From: Candidatus Obscuribacterales bacterium
GTDB taxonomy: Bacteria > Cyanobacteriota > Vampirovibrionia > Obscuribacterales > Obscuribacteraceae
Assembly (NCBI GenBank): GCA_020634035.1
Contig: JACKCM010000001.1
Span: 496,001-560,000, forward strand
DNA: 64,000 bases
Reading direction: 5' to 3'
This document shows positions 41,532 through 50,217 of the stretch, piece by piece (position 1 is the first letter of the stretch; the number at the start of each line of letters is the position of its first letter). A model generated the notes under the pieces. That model saw only the letters and a list, made by a program, of their open reading frames with translations, did not search any database and was not told where the DNA came from. The translations under genes and the position numbers were made by a program.

Positions 41532-43598
41532 ATGTTCTGGTTCTGGACATTCACAACTGTTGCGGTTGGTCTTCTGGCCGGTCTTTTCGGCTACCATATC
41601 GGTGACCACGCCGCTGCGCTTGCTTTCACCATCAGTGGAGCAATCAGTGTTTTAGCGATTAAGGACATCATCAAGAACAAGCATGCCATTCTTGGTGGTT
41701 GCATAATCGCCTTCTCTATCGGCTGGTATCTGTTGGGCTTCAAAGCTGGTGTCGTCGTGACCCTGCTTGCCTTCTCAGTTCAACTGGCCATCGATGATAT
41801 CGTCCACAAGCGCAATGCCCTGGCACCGGTCGCCCTGACCGGCACCTTCGCAGCCTGGTGGGCGGGGTTCTATTATTTCGATCCGATGACCGGTTTGATC
41901 TTCGCCCTGCTGGCGTTCCTGACCGTGGTCGGACTCGATGATTATTTCCTGCAACGCAACCACGCCATCCTGAGGAACTTCCCTCTGATCGGCTGGTTCC
42001 GTTATGGGTTCGAACTGATCGGAGATGAGCTCAGGCAGTACTGGTTCATGTCCGACACCGAGGAGCGGCCCTATGACCGTGAGACCCGCCGGTACATCTA
42101 TCGTTCTGCCAAGGGTCTGAACAACAACCTCGGATTCGGCTCGAGCCGCAGGTACCGCGACGTTGGAGAAATTCACCTTCTGCCCACCATGTTTCCGACC
42201 TCTGACGAGATCGAACTGGGCAATCGGATTGCTCCATTGATCGTCGGCAAACGCCGGGCAAAGCCCTACTCCTGCACCTGGCCGATGAACATCTCCGGCA
42301 TGAGCTGGGGTGCTCTCTCGGCAGAGGCAGTGATGGCTCTGTCCAGTGGCGCCAAATTCGCCGACATTCACATGGTCACCGGTGAAGGTGGCATGACACC
42401 CTACCACACGGAAGGTGCCATTCGCCGACTGCCGCTCAAAACCAGGCTCGCCTACAACTGGCGTATGCTCATGCACCGCATGTTCTGGTTCTGGTTCAAA
42501 GAGCCGGCCAAACCTCGCGGTGAAGTGATCGGCGGCGGCAGGCTTGTCGTTCAGATTGGCCCTGCCAAGTTCGGCTTCCGTCGGTGTATCTCCGACGTGC
42601 TCACCGACAGTGCCGGTCGCGGATTCCGCAAAGTCTGGTCCAACGACCTGGACTGGGACAAGCTGGCTGCAGTTGCCCAGAGCGACCAGATCGTCGCTTT
42701 TGAAGTAAAGCTGCAGCAGGGCGGTAAGCCGGGTCAGGGAGGCAAGCTTCCTAAGGAGAAAATCACCGAAGAGATCTCCGAATGGCGCGGCATCCCCATG
42801 GACAAAGACTGCTATTCGCCCAATTCCTGGGCAGAGTTCCATGATGTACCCTCGCTCTTCGCTTTCGTGGCGAAGATTCAAGAAGCCACCGGCAAGCCAG
42901 TCGGCATCAAGGTGGCTGTCGGTCAGGAGACCTATCTGCATCAAATCGCCGCGCTCCTCGCCGAGCTTGGTGATGGTCCCGACTTCATCACCATCGATGG
43001 TGGCGAAGGAGGCACCGGTGCCGGTCCTGTGGCCCTGGCTGACCACATGGGTCTGCCGATTCTGCACTCCATTCCCCTGGTGGACAACATCCTCAGGGAG
43101 CATGGTGTCCGGGACGAGATCGTCCTGATCGCATCGGGTCAGATCGCCAAAGGCAGCGACGTTGCCATCGCCATGGGACTGGGTGCAGACCTGGTCAACA
43201 TCGGGCGCGGCAACATGATCGCCGAAGGCTGCATCATGGCCAAGAAGTGCCATACCAACACCTGCCCGGTCGGAATCGCCACTCAAGATCCGCGCTTCCG
43301 GCGTGGCCTTGATCCGGTCGATAAGTATGTCCGGGTCGCGAACTACAACCGGGTGCTCCAGCGTGAGCTCCTGGTCATCCTCAAATCGATCGGTGTCAGC
43401 AATCCCTGGCAACTTACCCGCCATCACCTCAGCGTGGTGACCTCTCCCATGGTCGAACAGAACATGGCGGACGTGCATCCCTACCCTGATGGAGATGACG
43501 GTGCGAGAAACCCGATGCTTGGCGAAGTTCCGGAAAACAACCGGGACATCTACGACCGCTTCGGTCCCAAGCTTGTGAAGATCGCCGACAAGAAATGA
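41532..43598 (+). CDS. FMN-binding glutamate-synthase-like enzyme with an N-terminal membrane repeat domain
   Basis: GAGGG lies before the ATG. The protein has 688 residues. Residues 1-140 hold about six hydrophobic segments arranged as three related units of about 45 residues. Each unit has a marked loop: IKDIIKNKHAIL, IDDIVHKRNALAP and LDDYFLQRNHAIL. The rest is the FMN-binding barrel of glutamate synthase: MNISGMSWGALS, GEGGMTPYH, TIDGGEGGTGAGP and IASGQIAKGSDVA. The 3Fe-4S cysteines are C567, C573 and C578 (Cx5Cx4C). No glutaminase domain is present, so it is the archaeal/GltS-like short type; the natural reaction is uncertain. The membrane part is longer than the two-helix version I know for this family. 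Confidence 0.87.
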   Translation: MFWFWTFTTVAVGLLAGLFGYHIGDHAAALAFTISGAISVLAIKDIIKNKHAILGGCIIAFSIGWYLLGFKAGVVVTLLAFSVQLAIDDIVHKRNALAPVALTGTFAAWWAGFYYFDPMTGLIFALLAFLTVVGLDDYFLQRNHAILRNFPLIGWFRYGFELIGDELRQYWFMSDTEERPYDRETRRYIYRSAKGLNNNLGFGSSRRYRDVGEIHLLPTMFPTSDEIELGNRIAPLIVGKRRAKPYSCTWPMNISGMSWGALSAEAVMALSSGAKFADIHMVTGEGGMTPYHTEGAIRRLPLKTRLAYNWRMLMHRMFWFWFKEPAKPRGEVIGGGRLVVQIGPAKFGFRRCISDVLTDSAGRGFRKVWSNDLDWDKLAAVAQSDQIVAFEVKLQQGGKPGQGGKLPKEKITEEISEWRGIPMDKDCYSPNSWAEFHDVPSLFAFVAKIQEATGKPVGIKVAVGQETYLHQIAALLAELGDGPDFITIDGGEGGTGAGPVALADHMGLPILHSIPLVDNILREHGVRDEIVLIASGQIAKGSDVAIAMGLGADLVNIGRGNMIAEGCIMAKKCHTNTCPVGIATQDPRFRRGLDPVDKYVRVANYNRVLQRELLVILKSIGVSNPWQLTRHHLSVVTSPMVEQNMADVHPYPDGDDGARNPMLGEVPENNRDIYDRFGPKLVKIADKK

Positions 43599-43604
43599 TT
43601 TCCG

Positions 43605-43645
43605 GTGCGGTGGAGCGAAAGGACTCAAATAAGCTCCACCGGCAC
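43605..43645. other. Strong intercistronic hairpin
   Basis: GTGCGGTGGAGC pairs with GCTCCACCGGCAC with a one-base bulge; there is no T-run. Confidence 0.5.
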
Positions 43646-43694
43646 CAAGAGGACACAAGTTCTGAACGAAAGTTCTAATCGAGGATATGCAAAT

Positions 43695-44546
43695 ATGACG
43701 ACATTCTGGATAGTGGTGGCGGCAATCGCTGTTTTGCTCGCTCTTCGCCTGGCGTTCTGGTACAAGGAAGGCCAGAAGTTGCTGCAAGACGGCTACCTTC
43801 CGCCCAATCCCACTTTCCTCGGACAGCTCTTGCTCAAGACTGTCTCGAGGCTGATGTGTTTCTTCTTCGTCGGACCCGTCAAGGTCATGAACCGGAAGAA
43901 CGCTCAGTATGCCGGAAGACTCAACATTCTTCCGAACCACCAGTTCGAACTGGACTTCATGGTCGTGGCCAATGCTCTGCCCTACGGATATCGCCATCTC
44001 GGCTCCAAAGGACAGATGAACACCCCGATCAAAGCTTCCCTTTCGGCCCTCGCCGGCTTCTTCGCCGTCGACACCGAAGGCGGCAAAGCGCAAGGCAAGG
44101 GCAAAGGCCAGCTCGTGGTCGATGCCTGCGGTCGTGTTCTCGCTCAGCATCCGCGGGCGAGATTGCTGATGTTCCCCCAGGGCATGCTCCAGAGGGAGAA
44201 CGAGCTGAAGTCCGACGACTTCAGGACCGGTGCGATGCGGGCTCTTCTGTCGGCTCGTGACAGCCACGGCGTCTCTGCCGATGAACTGGCTGTTCTGCCG
44301 ATGGCAGTGAAATACATCCGGGACCCCAAGAAGGCGACCTGGTTCCACAAGTTCGCCCGGGCAGTCGGTCTGAAGAAGTTCCGCAAGTTCCGGATGCACG
44401 ATGTGACCACCACCAACTACGGTGCCATCGTCAACATCGGCAAAGCCATTCCGATGAAGGACCTTCCCGAAGATCCTCGGGAAGCCATCGAGATGGTTCG
44501 TCTGGTTATCGCCGACCTCCTCGCCGAAATCGAGCGAGCCAACTGA
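43695..44546 (+). CDS. Second PlsC-type acyltransferase, 283 residues
   Basis: GAGG lies 10 bases before the ATG at 43695. Residues 4-22 are a membrane helix. Motif I is NHQFELD (H82 and D87) and motif III is FPQG at 160-163, where Gln replaces the usual Glu. DGYLPPNPTFLG after the helix matches the paralogue at 23403. It probably acylates a lysophospholipid or related acceptor. The Glu-to-Gln change in motif III is notable because that Glu helps bind the glycerol phosphate in classic PlsC. Confidence 0.85.
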   Translation: MTTFWIVVAAIAVLLALRLAFWYKEGQKLLQDGYLPPNPTFLGQLLLKTVSRLMCFFFVGPVKVMNRKNAQYAGRLNILPNHQFELDFMVVANALPYGYRHLGSKGQMNTPIKASLSALAGFFAVDTEGGKAQGKGKGQLVVDACGRVLAQHPRARLLMFPQGMLQRENELKSDDFRTGAMRALLSARDSHGVSADELAVLPMAVKYIRDPKKATWFHKFARAVGLKKFRKFRMHDVTTTNYGAIVNIGKAIPMKDLPEDPREAIEMVRLVIADLLAEIERAN

Positions 44547-44583
44547 GAATCGGTCGATAGCCCCTTTCTGATTCAACACCTGT

Positions 44584-44616
44584 CCGAAGGGCGAAGCAGT
44601 TCGCTTCGTCCTTCGG
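44584..44616. other. Strong intercistronic hairpin
   Basis: CCGAAGGGCGAAGC pairs with GCTTCGTCCTTCGG, ending 20 bases before the next start codon. There is no T-run. Confidence 0.5.
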
Positions 44617-44636
44617 CTGATTGAGGAAGTATTCCA

Positions 44637-45362
44637 ATGAGTGCCAATAACACTGGCGGGGGTATGTCCTTCTGGATAAAAGCGCTGGTGATAATGTTGC
44701 TTCTCGGTCTGGGATACTGGTTTGGTATCTCGTACCTGGAGCGCTATGTCACCATCGATGATGTACTCTCGTACATCAAACAGAGTGGACCACTCGCTCC
44801 GCTGGTCTTCATCATAGCTTACGGTTGTCTGCCTCTCATTCCAGCGACGGCGCTCACCATAGCGTCCGGGGCCCTCTTCGGTCCCTTCTGGGGCACAGTC
44901 TATTCTCTGGCTGGTGCCACCATCGCCATGAGCTATCCGTTCTGGCTGACCCGCTGGTTCGGCAAAAAGCCCCTGGATTTGATCCTGAGGCACACCGGCA
45001 GTTTCGAAGGTCGCTTCGAGAAGTTCCAGTGCAAGGTGGAAAAGGAAGGTTGGAAGTATGTAGCCTTCACCAGGCTCGTTCCGCTCTTTCCCTTCACTCT
45101 GCTCAACTACTTCTTCGGACTGACCAGAATCGCTTTCTGGAAGTATCTTCTGACCAGTGTTATCTTCATCATTCCGGCTACGGCTACCTATGTCTATCTC
45201 GGCTATGCCGGTAGAGAGGCTGCGGTGGGCTCCGGCGGACTGATCTGGAAGATTGTTATCGCCCTGGCGATTCTCTGTACCCTGGCAGGAGTACCCAAAC
45301 TTCTGGAATATCTGAAAAAGAAAGGATCCGGCGGAAAGAACGACGACGAAGGTTGCGGCTGA
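44637..45362 (+). CDS. TVP38/TMEM64-family membrane protein, 241 residues
   Basis: GAGGAAG lies before the ATG. There are five to six hydrophobic segments. Family motifs are GALFGPFWGTVYSLAGAT, the polar FTRLVPLFPFTLLNYFFG and the glycine-rich helix ending TYVYLGYAG. Members of this superfamily (with DedA) include lipid scramblases and undecaprenyl-phosphate flippases. Placement after a PlsC gene supports a lipid role, by inference. The tail is charged and glycine-rich. Confidence 0.88.
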   Translation: MSANNTGGGMSFWIKALVIMLLLGLGYWFGISYLERYVTIDDVLSYIKQSGPLAPLVFIIAYGCLPLIPATALTIASGALFGPFWGTVYSLAGATIAMSYPFWLTRWFGKKPLDLILRHTGSFEGRFEKFQCKVEKEGWKYVAFTRLVPLFPFTLLNYFFGLTRIAFWKYLLTSVIFIIPATATYVYLGYAGREAAVGSGGLIWKIVIALAILCTLAGVPKLLEYLKKKGSGGKNDDEGCG

Positions 45363-45418
45363 GACCGTTTCTTAAGCCTCGTTCCATAAACCGAGATCCT
45401 CACTTCAGAGAGTTTTTT

Positions 45419-45452
45419 AGCGACATGAATGCTCTGCATCTGTCGCTTTTTC
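45419..45452 (+). terminator. Terminator after TVP38 gene
   Basis: AGCGACA pairs with TGTCGCT, followed by TTTTTC. Confidence 0.8.
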
Positions 45453-45464
45453 AACAGGCGTTTT

Positions 45465-45479
45465 ACTGTATATTATAGT
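45465..45479. repeat. AT-rich inverted repeat in convergent gap
   Basis: ACT-GTATATTAT-AGT, between the TVP38 gene and the leftward amidohydrolase gene. Confidence 0.45.
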
Positions 45480-45548
45480 TGTTTATGATCAAAAAGCAGA
45501 GCCTCAGAAAACAGGGATGTTCTCTTTGACTCTGACAAAAATGACGCT

Positions 45549-46385
45549 TCAGCCTCGATGATTGCCGAACCGGAATACTCGCCGCAACCACCTCATCAAT
45601 CGATTGGACAGGGCGGCAAGGCATTTGATTACCGGCATCTCGTCCCAGGTCTGACCTTCTTGCTCTGCGTACTCAGGAAAAGTTTCCCGACAGAAAGAAC
45701 GCAGGGCTTGCTCAAACCGTCGGCTTTTCTCTTCGTTACTCAGCTCGGCAGTACGAGACATTTCGACCTGGACGAAAGGAAGTTCCTGGCAATGAAAGCG
45801 CGTGATATACCCTCCACTGAAAGGAGAGTTCACTTGCACTTCAAATTCTGGAAAGCTCGCTGCCAGGGCTCTGGCCAGAGCTGCTGTCCACTCCGGAGGT
45901 GCCGAGGTGCCCTTCCTGTCGGAAAGACAGATCATGGGGCGCTGGCTGCCTTCGGGATCCGGAGCATCAGGAGGAGCCTTTGCCAGCATCGTATGGCAGT
46001 CGATACCCAGCCGAGCACCGCGGATGCGGGTCAATTCGCTGAGACGTCTGTGATAAGGGTGATAGAACTTATCTATCACAGCCTGAAAAACATTCTCCGG
46101 AGGAGTCTCGACGTAGAGCTTCTTGCCCCAGCAGGCATGGGTTTTGACAATGCCACCAGCGCTCCTGTCGTCCGGAGCCCGGTTCATATCCACAAAGCAG
46201 CGCGCTATGTCGATATGCACAAAGCCAAGCACCCTGTCTCTGAGGGGGAGATAAATCTCCCTTGAGCCCTCATCGGAATCCAGCTTGATCCATTCAAGCG
46301 GAAAAACCGTATACGGTTTAAGCTCCACAGGCGTGATCAGTCCGGAATGAGGCATAGACAAGATAAGTGGGAGCTTCTTTCTCAT
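45549..46385 (-). CDS. N-formylglutamate amidohydrolase family protein, 278 residues
   Basis: I start at the ATG at 46385 with AGGA upstream; the longer frame to 46616 runs through the next gene's terminator. The motifs are LSMPHSG near the start, DIARCFVDMNRAPDD, GARLGIDCHTM and PFSGGYITRFHC. These His and Glu residues form the zinc site in the family. The reaction is deformylation of N-formyl-L-glutamate in histidine breakdown, but many stand-alone members have other substrates, and no hut genes are here. Confidence 0.87.
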   Translation of the reverse strand: MRKKLPLILSMPHSGLITPVELKPYTVFPLEWIKLDSDEGSREIYLPLRDRVLGFVHIDIARCFVDMNRAPDDRSAGGIVKTHACWGKKLYVETPPENVFQAVIDKFYHPYHRRLSELTRIRGARLGIDCHTMLAKAPPDAPDPEGSQRPMICLSDRKGTSAPPEWTAALARALAASFPEFEVQVNSPFSGGYITRFHCQELPFVQVEMSRTAELSNEEKSRRFEQALRSFCRETFPEYAEQEGQTWDEMPVIKCLAALSNRLMRWLRRVFRFGNHRG

Positions 46386-46418
46386 GGAATGCGAATTCCT
46401 CGTAAAAAAGTAAAAAAA

Positions 46419-46455
46419 GAACCGGAGATGGCGCGCTTTGCACCATCTCCGGTTC
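46419..46455 (-). terminator. Terminator of the FAD protein gene
   Basis: GAACCGGAGATGG and CCATCTCCGGTTC form a perfect 13-bp stem; TTTTTTTACTTTTTT follows on the minus strand. Confidence 0.9.
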
Positions 46456-46497
46456 AGGAAAGCTGACGTTGAAGACACCCGGTCCTCTAGGTCGGCA

Positions 46498-47703
46498 TCA
46501 TTCCTTCGTAGTAGACGAAGCGGAATGCTCCAACAGTTGCGATATGCGGTGGCCGGCGAGGGTGGCGCCAAAGATGTTGCGCGCCGCCGGACCGACCTCC
46601 AGTTCGCCGAGTGCACCGGTCACGAAGATGCGACGATGCCAGCGAAGATATCGATCAACGATCGGGTAGCCGTCAGAGTGCAGGGGCAGACGCAGCTTGG
46701 TGATCACATCACCGAGCCAACCCGAGCCGGGGCAGGTGTGGTCGAAGCCGGTGGCGAGAATGACTCGGTCCACCACGAGCTTTTCCCCATTGGATTGGGT
46801 GAGCTCGAACTTGCCGTTCCTGAGGAACTGACCGTCCACCGCCGGGTCGTGGGAGACATGCAGGATCTGGTCCTTCGCAGAAGCCTGGAGAATATCCATT
46901 GCGACTTCCTGGGGAACCGAACCGTTCAGCATGTTGTTGGTGATGATCGAACGCCTGACCGTCAGGTCCTTCTCCTTGCCGAAAGGCTCGAGACAGCGAG
47001 GTCCCAGCCAGCACGGGTCAGAGTCGAACTTGTGAATCGGGATTCTGCCGTTGCTCAGCAAGTGAGTCTTTCCAGGCGACAACTTGGCCGCATAGAGAGC
47101 GAGCTGAAGCGCGCTCAGACCCTTGCCCAGAACCGCATAGGAGAACCCCGGCACAATTGAAGTCAGGTAGAAATCGTCGTCAAATACATGACGGATAGGC
47201 GCATTCTTAGCCTTGAGCTTAGCAGCCCAGGCCGGGAACCGGGGGTCTTCCGTCGGGCTGATGGCCAGCAGCACACGGCGCGTGTTGAGCGAACCGGTGG
47301 TGGTATCAACCTTGAGATAGGAACCCCTGTCGGTAATATCGAGAGCGCGACCGACGCGGTAGCACTCGTGAAGACCCGCCTTCTCGACGACATGGTCGAT
47401 GTGTTCGTTGAAGAGTCGCAGGGAGGGCCGCTGGTACTTGCCGTAGGCGACAGCCCAGGACTTGTCCGATTGGCTCTTCATGAACTCCTCGAGAGAGCAG
47501 GCATCCAAATCAACATGGTGGTAGATGGGGGAACGCAGGTACGTCATTCCGGTCTTGCAGGTCATGATCTTCCACTGCATGCAGGGAGAATCATGGGGAT
47601 CGAGGATAACCAGCCGATCCAGCGGAACCGAAAACTTCGTGACCAACAAGTTGGCCATGTACGTGCCGTGTATGCCACCTCCAATGATTAGCCATTCCTT
47701 CAT
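46498..47703 (-). CDS. FAD/NAD(P)-binding oxidoreductase, 401 residues
   Basis: AGGAGA lies 8 bases before the ATG at 47703. The N-terminus is a dinucleotide-binding fold (WLIIGGGIHGTYMANLL). A second nucleotide motif follows near residue 190 (YAVLGKGLSALQLALYAA) and an ATG-type strand late (VILATGFDHTCPG). The layout resembles flavin monooxygenases and lysine/ornithine N-hydroxylase-like proteins, but the exact family is not clear. No siderophore synthesis genes are adjacent. Confidence 0.75.
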   Translation of the reverse strand: MKEWLIIGGGIHGTYMANLLVTKFSVPLDRLVILDPHDSPCMQWKIMTCKTGMTYLRSPIYHHVDLDACSLEEFMKSQSDKSWAVAYGKYQRPSLRLFNEHIDHVVEKAGLHECYRVGRALDITDRGSYLKVDTTTGSLNTRRVLLAISPTEDPRFPAWAAKLKAKNAPIRHVFDDDFYLTSIVPGFSYAVLGKGLSALQLALYAAKLSPGKTHLLSNGRIPIHKFDSDPCWLGPRCLEPFGKEKDLTVRRSIITNNMLNGSVPQEVAMDILQASAKDQILHVSHDPAVDGQFLRNGKFELTQSNGEKLVVDRVILATGFDHTCPGSGWLGDVITKLRLPLHSDGYPIVDRYLRWHRRIFVTGALGELEVGPAARNIFGATLAGHRISQLLEHSASSTTKE

Positions 47704-48336
47704 GACTTGTTCTCCTGTATTAGAGGCTGATGCCGCACGAAAACAGGCCGTCGTCTACAGCTTCTGCAGTCTTTGGGAGACGATGCTGAAACTGGCTACT
47801 CCGGCGCGAATCGATGCGGCACGTGGTTAGTTGGCAATTTATTGAGCTTTCACAGAGAAGACGCCTCGAACTCATCAAGTACGACTACGCCGAAATTCCA
47901 CGACAGAAATTCAACCGACTCGAACTCCATGGCAATGAAGACCATGTAAAAAGCTCGGGATACCGGGAGAATTAAGTGACTTTGAAGATGAGGAGCAGAC
48001 TCTTGTGAAAGAAAACAGAAAGTATATCTAGAGCATGTAAAACGGGAGGGGTACAATTCAATCGCCAACACCCCTTGACTACCCTTGTGTTTCAACAGGC
48101 TTTTAGAGACCGACTCGTTAAAAACAGGAATGTGGCCCGCTTTTCAGGACCAGAAAGAAGATCGGGCTTCATGTGAACTGCAACTGTAACCTCTGGACGA
48201 CTTCACGCGAGCACTTGACATCAAACAAAAGAAAGAGCGCATCGATTGACGCGCTCTCTTTATTTTCTCTGCTTTTTTGATTAATAACGGTATTTCTCAG
48301 CTACAGCCACGAAATGCCGAATTGGAGAAGCGACTA
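47704..48336. other. Gap upstream of FAD protein gene
   Basis: The gap is 633 bases. It holds the terminator of the His-rich gene at its right end and the FAD gene promoter at its left. I see no gene. Confidence 0.35.
48229..48264. terminator. Bidirectional terminator after His-rich protein gene
   Basis: AGAGCGC and GCGCTCT arms, with TTTATTTT on the plus strand and TTTCTTTTG on the minus strand. Confidence 0.65.
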
Positions 48337-48681
48337 TTAGTCGACTTCTACCGGTCCATGGTCATCGCAGTGACCATCGTGCTTGTGATGAAGATGGCCG
48401 GACACCAGATAGTCGGTGTGATCTCCATGGGGGACTGGATCATGACCACAAGACGGCCCATGTTTGTGTTCACTTTCATGGGAAGAACAAGTGTGATCCG
48501 GTGTGCACTGGTCGCGGTTCGAATCGTTCACGGAAAGACTGTGCTCGTCGATGTGATCTCCATGGGAATGATGAAGATGACCATCATGGAGATAGTCTTT
48601 GTGGTCGTCATGCTTGATTGCTGTATGCCCACAGTTGGACCCGTGAGTATGAGCATGTTCGCCGTGTGTGTTACAACTCAT
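48337..48681 (-). CDS. Histidine-rich metal-binding protein, 114 residues
   Basis: GAGGAG lies 8 bases before the ATG at 48681; a longer frame to 48756 lacks support. About a quarter of the residues are His, with Cys and Asp. It is an internal duplication: HGSNCGH...DHKDYLHDGHLHHSHGDH and HGPSCGH...DHTDYLVSGHLHHKHDGH. The CGH...DYLxxGHLHH pattern recurs in small bacterial proteins often found near zinc genes. It should bind Zn2+ or Ni2+ in the cytoplasm as a store or chaperone. The Fur-family gene lies upstream, with a Fur-type box between them. Confidence 0.82.
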   Translation of the reverse strand: MSCNTHGEHAHTHGSNCGHTAIKHDDHKDYLHDGHLHHSHGDHIDEHSLSVNDSNRDQCTPDHTCSSHESEHKHGPSCGHDPVPHGDHTDYLVSGHLHHKHDGHCDDHGPVEVD

Positions 48682-49006
48682 CAGTATCTCCTCTATGCCA
48701 CTACTAATAGTGAATGTCTCTAAAAACGCTTCGGGAGTGATCCCCGGTAATCTCAATGGAATGTGTGATTACAAAGGTCTATGAACTCATAGTTCAATAT
48801 TCACTGTCAACAGAAATTTCAAAACAATCTGCGCTGACAACTTCTGACAATTAACTCAAAAGCCCTATTACTGCCAGTTTCAATGGACGATTAAAAAGAT
48901 AAAGAAAAGTCAGACCACGATAATCGTTTTCATTTCTATTAGTCGAAAACCCTGATAAACAGCCGTTTTATGCAATGAAAACCGTTGTCGTTTTTCCTTT
49001 GTCAGA
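48682..49006. other. Regulatory gap of the His-rich protein gene
   Basis: The gap is 325 bases and contains the Fur-type box at 48918-48932. The remainder is AT-rich leader with no further structure I can support. Confidence 0.4.
48918..48932 (-). promoter_or_regulatory. Fur/Zur-type box
   Basis: On the minus strand TGAAAAC-G-ATTATCG fits the 7-1-7 inverted repeat TGATAAT-N-ATTATCA at 11 of 14 positions. It lies about 240 bases upstream of the His-rich gene and just after the end of the Fur-family gene. Confidence 0.5.
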
Positions 49007-49612
49007 TCAGTCATCAAACAGATCAAGAACTTCATCGATATTACTCAGACTCTCTGCCAGATGCTTTCTGAGCTGTTTTAGTTCTCTACTAGATGGTGAC
49101 TTGCCTTTTCCTTCAAATTCGGAAAGATATTTATCGAAGATGGATTTACTGATGTCGAGCTGCTCTGCGGCAGATTCTAGAATTTCTCTAACAGCAGAAT
49201 TTTCATAGGACCTTCTTTGATCCTTGCATTTTGAGCAGTATCCGAAAATATCGAATCGACTTTCCTGATATCTGAAACCTTTCCTCTCCGCTACTGTTTT
49301 TCCGAATCCGCTAACCACCGGATCACTGAATTCTATGGTGACACCACAGGTGGTGCATATTAAATGATCGTGCTCATGCTCTTCATCGTGAGCTGCTGAT
49401 TCCCAGAGCTGCCCACGGCTGCTCATGATAGAGCGAACTTCGCCCATGGTCTGCAGTCTCTCCAGAGCCCTGTAAATAGTTGATAGACTTACTGTCTCTC
49501 CTTCCTGCACCACTCTATCGTGCAGCTCCTGGGCGCTCAAATGCACACCTTGAGGCATCTCGGTGATGACCTCAATAATTCTGTCCTTGGTTCTCTTTCG
49601 GGTTTTAGACAT
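49007..49612 (-). CDS. Fur-family metalloregulator with C-terminal extension, 201 residues
   Basis: The winged helix covers residues 8-70 (LSAQELHDRVV, SLSTIYRALERLQTMGEV). The dimer/metal domain has HDEEHEHDHLICTTC and FGYCSKC, with the structural zinc cysteines C86, C89, C126 and C129. A tail of about 60 charged residues beyond the usual end is unusual. Whether it senses Fe, Zn, Mn or peroxide cannot be read from the sequence; the His-rich neighbour favours zinc. No ribosome site is visible before the ATG, so the start is less secure. Confidence 0.87.
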   Translation of the reverse strand: MSKTRKRTKDRIIEVITEMPQGVHLSAQELHDRVVQEGETVSLSTIYRALERLQTMGEVRSIMSSRGQLWESAAHDEEHEHDHLICTTCGVTIEFSDPVVSGFGKTVAERKGFRYQESRFDIFGYCSKCKDQRRSYENSAVREILESAAEQLDISKSIFDKYLSEFEGKGKSPSSRELKQLRKHLAESLSNIDEVLDLFDD

Positions 49613-50217
49613 TTGTGATCAAGCGATAGAAAGCCAGCAAGCTGAAAGCCATGCCTTATTGTCGCACGACAGAGCTTGAATTTGACCTGTATCTCTTCAA
49701 TCACGATCAAACACTTTCAAACTCGGGTCAAGCATCGGTCAAGCACTGAGGCTGATCGAGTATTTCTTAAAACGCTGCGCTAGATTCGCTAATGCTCAAA
49801 TAGGTACAGATCAGGAAGACATCCAATCTGTCTGGTAGAAGTAAAACCTTTACCAACAAAGGTTTTAGCAGTCCCTTTGGGTTGTAAAGAGGTTTTGTTC
49901 ACAAGAGTTTAGTAGGTTTCAGCAGAAACTCTTGATATCAAAGAAAGTAATAACTCACTTTTTCAAACTTTTGCCAGGAAAACTTCCAGAACAAACCCGT
50001 GTAACCCATACGACCGATATCCCTTGTTAGCAGCGCTGACCAGGGTCAAGCCGGTCCAACCAGTATTCCAACCCGATAAGTCCCTAACTCTCCAACTCTC
50101 TGAAACCTTCACCCCAAACCCTGAACCGGCGGCGCTTTGAACTTCAAACCCTGATTCAAGCCCGCCTGAATCTTCTATCCGGCATCTTTAGCGATTGCCT
50201 GAACCAAGGAGATAACC
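49613..50217. other. Divergent gap between fur-like and MORN-like genes
   Basis: The gap is 605 bases and should hold promoters for both. Several short TCTGAACC/ACCCTGAACC-like segments occur at 50100-50205 but form no clear array. I see no gene. Confidence 0.3.

Noticed and set aside
41775..44993. Very long open frame (1072 codons) on the minus strand
   Set aside because: It is antisense to the FMN enzyme, PlsC and TVP38 genes, which have ribosome sites and family motifs; the translation has none. It is a by-product of biased codons.
49866..49893. String resembling 16S rRNA (CTTTGGGTTGTAAA)
   Set aside because: Only about 14 bases match and the surroundings are unlike rRNA; it is coincidence.
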